Positions 32,501-44,500 of a DNA stretch of 64,000 nucleotides are shown here, in pieces. The DNA is from Charina bottae (taxonomy: Eukaryota > Chordata > Lepidosauria > Squamata > Charinaidae), in NCBI GenBank assembly GCA_023362775.1, contig JALMGJ010000012.1:21286001-21350000 (forward strand). Reading direction: 5' to 3'. The notes under the pieces were generated by a model. That model had not been told where the DNA came from and ran no database searches. It saw only the letters and a list, made by a program, of their open reading frames with translations. The number at the start of each line of letters is the position of its first letter. The stretch's first letter is position 1. A program made the translations under genes and the position numbers.

Positions 32501-35500
32501 CTTGAATTTGACATGAGCATAGCTTTAGATGTCCATTCTTAATTTTTGAATTTCTTCCTTTTTCCCCCCACTACACAACTGCTTCTAGCCTTAAAAAACT
32601 GCCACAGATCTTGTCATAGAGGCCTCATTGTCTTTCATACATTTGCATTCCTATTCCAAATTCATTATATGCTTCATGAAACAAGTGTATTAGGCTAAGT
32701 TGCAAAATATCTTTAACTATAGGCATACGACTCGACTTCTAAACCCTATTCCCCAACTGCACATTACTTAACCACTATGCAGCAATTCAAATATCAGACC
32801 ATAACTAATAACCCAATATAACTTAAACATCTTCTATGTTACCATGAAAGAAGATCTAATTTTGGCTATTTATTTAGCTGCCATATCTTGGGAAACTATT
32901 TATCTATGTATGTCATTTTGTTATTTTGGTTTGGAACAGTCCTTGTTTTATTCTTCATTCATATAAATTTTTGCCTCATTTTATCAAATGTCCCCATCTT
33001 GGAGGCACTGGTGAATAGATTGTTTTGTATGTTGCATCCCTGGGTTTTTGGAGCTGGGACAAGTGGATCAGATGGGAAGACAGGACTTCAATCATTCACT
33101 GTTGGATAGGGCTAGTTCTAGGGTTCTGAAGGCCCTTCGTCAAGCTAACTTAAGTTCCTCCCTGCAAGATGGAAAAGGAAAAGAAGGGATCATAAAACTG
33201 AAGTTTGTCTTAGACTCTTTCTGATCTTCTTGGATGCTGAGCGCAAAGGTGGAAGTGATTCCATTGTCAGGGCAGTGAGTTCTCTGCTGCTCTTTGTGCC
33301 CCGGCAAATGGCAACCTTCCCATTCTCTGGAACTGAATGAAGGTTGGGACGATTGAATGAATTAATTCATTAATTCAATTTGTACACTGCCCAACTCCCA
33401 ATGACTCTGGGTGATTAAAAAGAAAGCATGGAACTATAAAGCAATAAACACAACTCAACGATACAAGAAGAGGCAAAGAAGACACAACCGGGCAGCAACA
33501 AAAACACACCCACTCCTTGAAAGGGGCTACACCCATCCTAGCCAAAGGTGTGGGTGATGAGCTAGGTCTCCATGGCCTTCTGAAATGCCAGTAGGGTGGG
33601 TTCCACTCAAATCCTGGGGGATGGGGGGGGGGACTTCATTCCAGAAGGTAGGCGCTGTGATAGAGAAGGTACACTTCCGGGCTCCCGATAGATGACATTG
33701 TTTAATTGAAGGAATTCAGAGCATGCCAGCCATGCCAGATTGGATTGGCTGGGCAAATACTAGGAGAGATGATTCCAATTGCCCTTTACCGTTCTCTCTT
33801 CACTGCCAATAGTACAGGCAGTGATCTCATTCACCTCTCTCCCTGCAATGCTATAATACCATCTAATGGGAACTTCAAACTCCATAGTTCCAAGATGCCC
33901 GAGATGTGCCATACAATTTCAATGGGAGGACATTAGTGCCTTGATGTCAGTCTGCCTCCTATGTCCCTCAGGTAGTTGGATGGAAATCTTCTTGGCAGGC
34001 CTGTGTCTTCACTGACATAAAGTCCAATGGCCAGCTATACGTCAGACAAAATGAAATGCAGCACCGAAGAAAAGAGAGTGCTAATAATGTGTATGTGCAT
34101 ATGAAAAAAATAGCATTAATAATGTTCATTTAAATTAGAATGCAAATCATCTCACTATTTTTGGGGAAGTCTGTGACCAAACTGAGTGTTAATGGTAACT
34201 CTATTCCTATGGTATGTTATTTTTAAGCTGATAACTAAGTAGCCCTTCAAATAGTGAATTGTGTTTCTTTAATCTACTGTGGATCAGTTTTCTCAACCTT
34301 AGCAACTTTAAGGTATGTGGACTTCAACTCCCAGAATTCCCCAGCCAGCATGCTGTCTGGGGAATTCTGGGAGTTGAAGTCCACACATCTTAATGTGTTA
34401 TGGTTGAGAAACTCTGATCTAGATATATAACCATCCTCACGTTTGGTAGGGTCTCATTCAGGTCTGGGAAATGCCTAAGCTTTAGAGGTGCTACTGGACA
34501 CTGGGGAACTTCCAGTGAAATACTGAGAACTGCTTGGAATCGACATCTTGCCAATTTGGAATTAATCTGCCAAAAAGGGTTACTTTTAGGACCTCCAGAA
34601 TGCCCTTAATCAACCAATTTTCCAAGAATATGATGCATGTATGTGCAGGATTGGAGGCTTCTATTCACTCAACTTCTGCCAGTGCTTAGTGATGGGATGT
34701 TATTCTTGCCATCACTATTTGGTATTTGAACACACTGTCTAGGAATTCTGGGAGTTTTAGTCCCAGAGGACAACAAGTTGAGGAAGGATGGAGTAATGCA
34801 TAACTCGTTAATTAACAAAGAACTAAGATCTGAAATTTATTATCCTACAGAAGAAGGCAATCTCATGCTTCTGAATCCATCCATTAGGATCAGCCTACTT
34901 TTCTCCATATGAAGCTTAAATTATTTTAATAATAAAAGACGCGGTGGCTCAGCGGGTTAAACCGCTGAAGCTGTAGGGCTGCCGGTCGGAAGGTCGGCAG
35001 TTCGAATCCCCACGCAACGAGGTGAGCTCTCGTTGCTAGTCCCAGCTCCTGTCGACCTAAACAGTTCGAAAGCTAGTGAGTAGATAAATTGGGTACCACC
35101 TTAAAGTGGGAAAATATGCTGGCGTCCTGTCGGGGGTCGGTATCCACCAGACGGAACATCTCTTCGAATGGCGGCGGTTACGACAGATCCCGGAAGCAAC
35201 AACATCTACAGGACGTCAGCAGCCGGCTCTGACACAAGGCACTCTGGGACTTGTAGTCCGGAAGCCAGGAAGAGTCGGTTCCCTTACCCCCTCCCCTTGC
35301 GCGCGGATTAGAAAAACATTGTATAATTGAATTGAAATGTATAAACGATGTATGTAAGCCACCCAGAGTCCTCTGCTAGGGAGGAAATGGGTGGGGTATA
35401 AATACAAGTATAAATAAACAAACAAACAAACAAACAAATAAATAAATAAATAAATAAATGGCTGATCCTAATGGATGTATCCACAAGCATTTCAGATCTT

Positions 35501-38500
35501 AGTAAATATATCATAATAAAATGATAAAATAATGAATGAAAACTTGGCATCTTATAGAGCAAGTGGAAGTCTCCAGCATATTTTCCCTCCAGTGTATTTC
35601 GGAACCCCCACACAGATATTCATAGAAAATAAAAATGGCAAGTATCTGCAGCTTGAGAAGTTGTTAGGAAATTATTTCCCATCAAAGACAGAGGTAAACT
35701 GTGTGGGAGCAAGAAATATTTTATATATTTATTTTATTCAAAGTACACAAAAAGCAATTACAGCTGTGTTAATTTGTGAAAAACATATCCCACAGCTCCA
35801 AATGCCATTTTAGGCTGTCTTTGGGCTGCAAACAGATGGCTGAAAAATCTGCTTAATATTTTTGGATTGTTTTGTTCTTATTCCCCTGCTACTGATTTTA
35901 GCAAAATTAAAGAATAGTTATGGAAAACTCAAAAGTTTGTACATTCTTTTGTACAGTTTGGTTAGGTCTAATAGAATTGGACCTACCCTATAGAATGCAA
36001 TAATAGTTTTGGGATTATCCTGCAAATAGAGAATTTTAGATCCTTGGGCTAACTGTCTTCCTGTGAGAAGGAGTGTTTTCCACTCCAACAAAATCAATTT
36101 ATGTTTGGTCATGTATTCCTGATAGATCATAGCAAAAACAAAACAAATGAAATAATTGTTTCCTTCTGCCTGCTCTGATGCTAAACATAAAGTAAAAATC
36201 CTAAATTCAATTTCTATAAAAAGGAAGGAAGGAAGGAAGGAAGGAAGGAAGGAAGGAAGGAAGGAAGGGGGAGGGAGGGAGGGAGGGAGGGAGGGAGGGA
36301 GGGAGGGACAAAGGAGGAAGGAGGGAGGGAGGGAGGGAGTAAGGAGTAAGGAAGGAAGGAGTAAGGAAGGAGGGAGGGAAGGAGGGAGGGAGGGAGGGAC
36401 AAAGGAGGAAGGAGGGAGGGAGGGAGGGAGGGAGGGAGGAAGGAAGGAAATGACAATAAACTATCAATGCTAGCCCATTCCTGTCCAAGTACTGATACTG
36501 AACATATCTACTATTGGTCCTATCACCCGCTACTTTTCAGATCATAATTTTTCTGCCCGCAAACCTATGAGGCCTGAGCTCTGGCACTGAGAACCCCCTC
36601 TAGCGGCATCACTATTTGGAATGAATGAAAACGGAATGGAATGGTTTGGCTGTCATTGCCTGGAATACATGACCAGTATTTGTCTATTTTCTTCAGACTC
36701 ACCATATATGTTTTCCTTGTCATCATTGGCGATCACTCGTAGCCGAGTAAGATTGTCTTCCAAAGGTAAAATTTTAACGGTGGATCCATAAGTGGCTATA
36801 AAGGCCAATTCTGGATCCGCACAACCTCCCACAATGAGGGCATAGGTTAACTTGTTTCTTTTCTAGTTCTGCAAACCCAAAGGGGATCTTCCTCTTGTGT
36901 GCAGTTGACACAATTTGGATCCACGTTTGATAAATAGAGTTGCAATGCAGGATTTATGTCTTGTCATTTCTCCAAGAAATACAGATTGCAGGAAGCATAA
37001 TATATTTCGTAACCTTTTCAGTGATACATGTTAACGCCATGCCCTCTCAGTGGCGGCACCTGCCCTATGGAACAGCATCGCCCTGGATCTTGAGATGGCC
37101 CCCACCAGGTTAGCTTTTCACAAGGCATCGAAGACTTGGCTGTTTACCCAGTCATTTGGGTCAAGAGGTAGATCCTGCTGCTGCTGATGGTGAACAGGGT
37201 TAACATTTTATCCCTGGGCACCAAGGAATTATGTTTGGTCGGCTTGTTTTAATCTTGTGAGTCACTCAGAATCACTTACCTGAGATGGTCCGCTATGTAA
37301 ATCATATAAATAAATACATGTGGGCAAGCTGTGGGCTATCCAAAGGTGCCCCCAAGTACTTCCATGTTGCTCTCTGGAGCTCTGCAGAATTAGAAAAATT
37401 ACCTGCCATTTCCTTTCATTTTGGGGGTGGGGAGGTGCAACAAGTGAAATAGATGTTTTAAAAGGCTCCAATAATCCCAACACATCTATTTTAATTTAAC
37501 ACTCCACAAAACAGCTAAAAATTAAGCAGCCTAGCCCAGCCAGTGAATTTGTCATATAACTGTGATATTCCTTGGAACTCTTGGTTAAAATTGAATACAT
37601 TGGTTATTTGTCTTAAGAGTGCAAAATTGTCCTGGCTGCAAAAAAGGCTATTCACCCTTGCCTTAAGTAAAAGACTGTTGCTTCCCAAGGTTACTAGGGG
37701 AACTTCTTGATTGAGGAAGTATGTAAACCTAGATTTGTTCCAGTGAAAACCTAGTATTTTGTCCTTGACATTACTAGGGTATTCTCTGTTTGGCTTTACA
37801 CCATTGTAGAAGGTTGTTTCATTCATTAATACTAACATTATGATTTGTTACATTTAAGGTGAACAAGGCTCACGTTAGAAAGACAACTTTACGTGGAATC
37901 TATATCAGGATATGCTGCAAACATTTCCATTCTAGCCTTATAATTGATCTGTCTTGCCCTCTTTTGTAGATACACATTTCCTCTTTCAAATCCTCTGTGT
38001 GGCAGCTTCTCTAGTGCTCACACCTTTGCTAAAATGGAACTGATCCAGAATGGGTAAGGCAGCCTTTCTCATCCTGATGCCTCGAAGCTGTGGTGGACTG
38101 GAGGTGATGGATGTTGGAAACCAGTAATCTGCAGGGCCCCAGAATGACAACTGGTGGACTGCACATTGAGAGTCCATACGAGGTCTCTATGAGGAACATT
38201 TAGAACAGGCAGGATGATATGCTTGTATTGATTTTTGATTTGAACGTACAACTTAATAACTCAGAAGGAACATAGGAACCAGCATTATCCCAAGTCAGTA
38301 CTGTCTTACACTGACCAACAGAGATTTTTCGGGTTTTTAGGAAGGATTTTTCCCATCCTTCTTGGTGATGTCAAGAGTTGACATATTTTACCATTAAATT
38401 ACATCAATCCCCCCCTCAATGTTTCTATCTTCAGACCCTTCACAAAACTGCCCTGAAACCTGGATTAATTTTAAATCTAAAATGAAAAGAAGTCATGATA

Positions 38501-41500
38501 ACTACATTTACTCCCATTAGTGCTTTCTTTGCCTTCATTCTCCTCTGATTTTTCCATTACTGATATTTAAATGGCAAACTTTTACTTCTATTCTAATACA
38601 GAACTAAATAAGTACAGTATTTATTTATGTTAATAGTATTAAGACATTTCAGAACAAAGACAACAGCCTCTGTGGTAAAAGGTTCCTTAAATATATCTGG
38701 CTTAGCTGCAACTAAATAATATTAATTCCTTTTTGAAGTGAAAACTTAACTGGAATTGTAGAACTCTGTTATGGAGTCAAGGTTTGGAGATAGAGAGAAA
38801 CTCATAATTAAGTCTTGTTTTTTGGTAGGATAAGGTTTTTATTTCATTATTACTTTAACATTGCTCCTTTAAAATCAATTGAATGCTTTGTTGTTTCTTA
38901 CTTTATATTTTTTTAAAGATTAGCTTTAAATGTTTTCTGATGAAATGTTACATGCATGTTTTAACAGTCATTGGATTGAATCAGATCATGCTTAGAATAG
39001 AACTACAGGAAATTGAATCAGTTTGAATAAATTAAATTGATTTCAATAGACTTCTCTAAACATTATTATATCTGAATCCAACCACAGGTTTTATTGGAAG
39101 ATGCCTTTTTTGGAAGATGCCTTATTCCATAAGTCATAAAAAGATGGAATAGATATCCTATTCATATATAAGGATAAAAGAATGGATAATTCACCTGTTC
39201 CAAGTATTTTCTGTCCTGTGAAGATGGCTTATTGATGCTTATGCTCAGAAAGAATTGATTGGAGGGGATGAATTATGGGACTTGGTTCAAGATAGATTAA
39301 AAGTACTGTTACCACAATTTCTTTTATAATAACATTAAAGCTAGGATGTTAAAGTATTTATTTTAAGAAACACTTTTCTTCATGCCTAACATACACACAA
39401 GACCACTTTTGCCCTGTAATAAAGAAGCCAATGTAACTGAGATTCCATCCGCTAATACTCCAGCAAAGTTAATTATTTTTCAAACTCTGCTGGCTGGTAA
39501 ATGAAATGTAGCTTTGACTGGAACTGCAATCTGATTGTTACACAATTTTGAGAAAACCTTTTCAATAAAATAATAATCTTTTCTGTTTCAGGAGACAAGA
39601 AAGAACTTGGAAAAAGGAATTCCTTCTGCTTGTGCAGAATTCTCAGCCCTAAATGGCTTGAAGAATCATGGATCTGAAGTTCTGAAGTGAGCCAATCCCG
39701 TCTCATAATTTGGCATCTTGAACAACATTTGTCTGTCTCCCCTTTGCAGACACAGAACTCCTTAATATTCTATTTGGGGAACATTGAGAATATTAACATT
39801 TCCCCTAAAGTGAATAAGGCTAATAAAAATGCCATTAAAGTTTCCATTTGCTCATCATAAGTAAACAACCTGGTTTTGATATAATTACTTATTTGCTACA
39901 TGTGTATATGCATCGTCCTCCTCATACTGAAGTGTACAACTTGTACCTACCCCAAAATTCTGGCATGTGGCTCGAGAGCCTTTCCACAAGTTGAATCCAC
40001 ATTACTGTTTAATGAGATAAAGGGGGGAAAGTTTTTTAAAAGAAGTACTACATATAGGAGCACAGTAGCTGTATTATTACCTTTAATGAATTTAACTTGA
40101 ATTAAGTGTAAGTATTGAAATATGTAGTTTTTGTCCTGGTTCCATCCATGTCTGTCTTATCACACCTACTTTTTACAGTGGATACCCTAGCACGCATAAA
40201 AAATCAAGTACAGCTGTTGGTCCATTATAAGTTGTGCAACCCTCAGAGTGTAGAAACGTAGCTGTGATGATGGAAAAATATATGTGTAATGGTATGTGAG
40301 AAAGACCTTGAGAAGATGAAGAGATGCTACCTAGGGAACGGTCAGATAAGAGACGGCATAGCCCGCAGCTGTATAATGGGCGGAGAAAGAGGCTCAGAAG
40401 GGACCCTCCCTAATTACTGAGGCTGTAAAGGAGACAGCGGGAGATTTGTACTTTCAGACTTGCAAGATTCTGTTAATGTAGCCTTACAATAAAGTAGAAT
40501 TAGCTCAACTGATCGTGTTTCCTGTCTGGTCTGCCTGGGAAGACTGACACCAATCTCGTTATGTCCTCTCTTATCTGACCGTTCCCTAGGCAGCATCTCT
40601 TCACCCCGTTTCTCAAGGTCTTTCTCACATACCATTACAATATGCTACATCTGACATCAGTGCTACTGTTAAAAACTGTGTTTGTGTAGATTCCATTTCT
40701 TTTGTAATATTCAGGACATCTTCCCTTATTTCTTGGGTTGCCTTTTGTGTGTATGTGTGAGATGGGGAGGGGTTGCCCATGTTTTGAGTTGTCTTCCACC
40801 ACAATATGGAGTATGGCAGAGCAACATATGTAGTGTGGTGGTCCAACACAGGTTGAGTGTCATAAAAAATTACCACCAGTTTTCTAAGAGAAAATCTATA
40901 TGAGATACTAAATTACATGTTTCCTTTTAAAGCAATTTTGGAAGTTGTGCACGAGACTTAAGTCTTTTTTTATTCTTGCTGATTGCTTAGTATTGATATC
41001 ACACAATTTTTCCCAGGGTGGAGGAAGTAAATATGGATGGGAAAAATATTTGGATGGGGTAGATTCAGTAGTTAAACCTGTTTTCCCTCTCACAAAATCA
41101 ATGAATTTTCATTTGGGATCTCGAGTTCAGTGCCTTTATATTTTTAGGTATAAATTAAAAATCTGATTTGAAATTCTTCCTATTTCTGAATTTATCTGAA
41201 CAATTCAAGGTGAACATTTCTTGTTTTTCAATAGGTGTAGTGGTGATCTACACAACATTACACAACATTTTGGGGTTAAGAAACCGTGGCATGATTTGAG
41301 TTACCATATGTGGGCTTATCATTTTCTAAAAGTGATAAGCATCCCTAGAAAATTTTAAGCTGGAGCAGAGAAGGGAAATTAGTACCAAACTCTTCCAGTT
41401 GGAATCTTATCATTCCCAGCTTCATTCTTTCTTTTTAAAATTTTAAAATTTAAAACAGAGATGTATTTTCAAAAAAGATAATATCTATAAATGGCAAAAT

Positions 41501-44500
41501 AATTACTTAAGTTATACAATCAATGCTCAATATAACATTAGTAAAAGATTCCAAACAGAATGCATTGAGTTGTTTCCATGATATGAAAAAGAAGTAAAAA
41601 AATTTGAGCTTAATGCCAAAATCTCCACTATTTTATTATTTATAAATGTTAAAAAAGAAAAAAAGTAAAACACCTCTAAAATAATATAGGTAAATATCTG
41701 ATTTTTGACTTCCCCCTTTTTTGTATTCCACCTGATTTGCAGTACCTATTGGTATAAACTTTAGAAACCAAGTGTTTGTATTTACCTTGCTGTGTAATAT
41801 ATTTATTTATTTATTTAATTTTTATTTATTTATTTAAATTTATATGACCGCCCATCTCCCCCAATCGGGGGACTCTGGGCGGCTTACAATAAAAAATACA
41901 ACTAAAATACCATATAAAATTACAACAAACAATATAATAAATAAGTATAAAATCCAATCTAGGCGAATTGATCTTAAAAATAGGGAGGCCATTATGGTAC
42001 TAGCCATCCCCAGGAGGAGCTGTTACCTTTCTCGTCCCAAGCTAGGCGGCAGAACCAGGTTTTCAGATTTTTCCGGAAGGCCAGAAGCGAGGAAACCCGC
42101 CTCAACTCCGGGGGCAAGATATTCCAAAGGGCGGGTTATCCCGCCTTTATTATTTTTATAAATAACTCAAGGCAGCCAACATAGCTAATACGCCTTCCTC
42201 CTCCTCTTTTCCCCACAACAACCCTGTGAGGTGAGTTATATATAATAAATATATAATGTATAATGTGTAATGTGTAATGTGTAATGTGTAATGTGTAATG
42301 TGTAATGTGTAATGTGTAATGTGTAATGTGTAATGTGTAATGTGTAATATATATGGAAGCCATTCTTGCTTAAATTTATTTTAGCTTCTTTCTTGAGATC
42401 CAGATGCAAATTTTCTATTTGGACAAAGCACTCTCTATAAACTAGGTTAATCAGTCACTTTCTTTGTCAAGAATTCTGGGAATTTAAAGTTTAAAGTTTT
42501 CTTGAAGAGAATTCTTAGGATCATTCAGAACACATAATGGTGATACTTAATTTGATATCACAGAGTTTGTATTGGAAAGCCAATCTTTCGGCTTTATTTG
42601 TAAAAGTAAAACAGTGATATTGTATTTATCTGACAAGGACACAGTCCATTCTCACCTCCAAATAATTTAGTTTTAAAATGGAAGGTTAGCTTAGATTTAA
42701 TAGTACTGTAACAGAGGCAGATGATTTGTTTTTTTCTGTCTAATCTTCATTTGGGAGTGGGTTATTTTAAATACAGTCATCTTCCTTTCAGGCAATTATG
42801 AGAAAAAAATGGAGACAGAAACCTGTTTTAAGAGTAATATAATATGAACTGCATTGCGTATTTAGGGCATATGTTGAATACATATTAAGAATGATGTATT
42901 TTTTTCTCTGTCATCTACAAATAGAACAAAACTTAAATTATTCATAATCTAATTAATATTCTTGGTAGGAAGTGCTCCTTTTTTCTTTTTTAATTTATTT
43001 TAGATATATCAGAATAAAGAAAGTTGCAGTATGGTTCCCTGGAAATAATATGGCATTGTGACCCTCTTGATGGAGAAATGCTATAATCAAATTGAAGCTG
43101 AATGGACTGTTGCCTCTTTAATAAAATTTCATATTGTGTTTGTGCCTGTCCTATAAAAAACATTAGAATGGAACCTGAGTTGATGACATGCCTAACCCAA
43201 ATTCCATTGTGTTTGCTTTGCCATTCCAATTTTTAAAGCTATGTAATCCACCATCTAGCTTCTCCTCCATGCAGGACCAAATAAAATGTAATCATATCAA
43301 GTGTTAACATATCTACTCTTCTCTTCGATTGATATCTACTCTTATTACACAGAACTGAAGCTGTTTCCATCCTATTTTATTTTATCTGACTCCCACCACC
43401 ACCACCCCAAAATTGTATTTAAAATAGTGCAATATTGAAACAGCTTGATTATTTGAACAAAATATGTAATTTCTGTTGAGTGTGAGTCAATATCTTTAAC
43501 TCAGCCTATGCGGTTGTAATCCTGGCTCTCTGTTAGCTATGATTAAGAAATTAATAGAGAGCTAAGGGACTGCTCATATTTCTCACATTCTCTCTCTTCT
43601 TTGAAAAAAGAATTTTTCCCCACAGTATCCACAGCTAAAGAATATTTGGGTAGCAATCAATTTTGTAGTCAAAGCTAACCAGGATCTATTGTAACCAGAA
43701 TCTTTAAACACTGATTAAACCAAGAACTTGATCAATTTTTTACAGTGCCATCTTAACTAAACAATGAGCTGGCTAGAGGACATTAGGTTGAGAAATGCTT
43801 CCATTCACAGGGAGCCCTGCCAGTTGACCCCAGAATCTACCATCACAGATTGACCAGCTACATTGTCCTTCTAGCAGAGAAGCTGAAAAAAGGTATGGAG
43901 GACGCAAATTATGCCAACCCTCCAGACTATTGCTTCCTACACAATTCTAGTCCTAAAGAATGAATTCACTTCTCCTTTCAACCACCTCATTCTGAAACAA
44001 GGATAATTCCATAAGCTTAATACAGACTTAATACAGTGGCCACAGGATTGGAAAAGGTCAGTTTACGTTCCAATTCCAAAGAAAGGCAATGCCAAAGAAT
44101 GTTCAAACTACCGTACAATTGCGCTCATTTCACATGCCAGCAAGGTTATGCTCAAAATCCTACAAGCTAGGCTTCAGCAGCATGTGAACCGAGAACTACC
44201 AGAAGTGCAAGCTGGGTTTCGAAGAGGCAGAGGAACTAGAGATCAGATTGCCAACATTCGCTGGATCATGGAAAAAGCAAGAGAGTTCCAGAAAAACATC
44301 TACTTCTGTTTCATTGACTACGCTAAAGCCTTTGATTGTGTGGATCACAACAAACTGTGGCAAATTCTTAAAGAGATGGGAGTACCAGACCACCTTACCT
44401 GTCTCCTGAGAAACCTGTATGTGGGTCAAGAAGCAACAGTTAGAACCGGACATGGAACAACCGACTGGTTCAAAATTGGGAAAGGAGTACGACAAGGCTG

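Noticed and set aside
34277..34424. A tenth perfect hAT duplication around the 34285 element
   Set aside because: The flanks agree at only 5 of 8 positions, so it was not counted among the central-TA examples.
36156..36488. Gly/Arg/Glu-rich and Ser/Leu/Pro-rich ORFs
   Set aside because: Translations of the GGAA/GGGA array.
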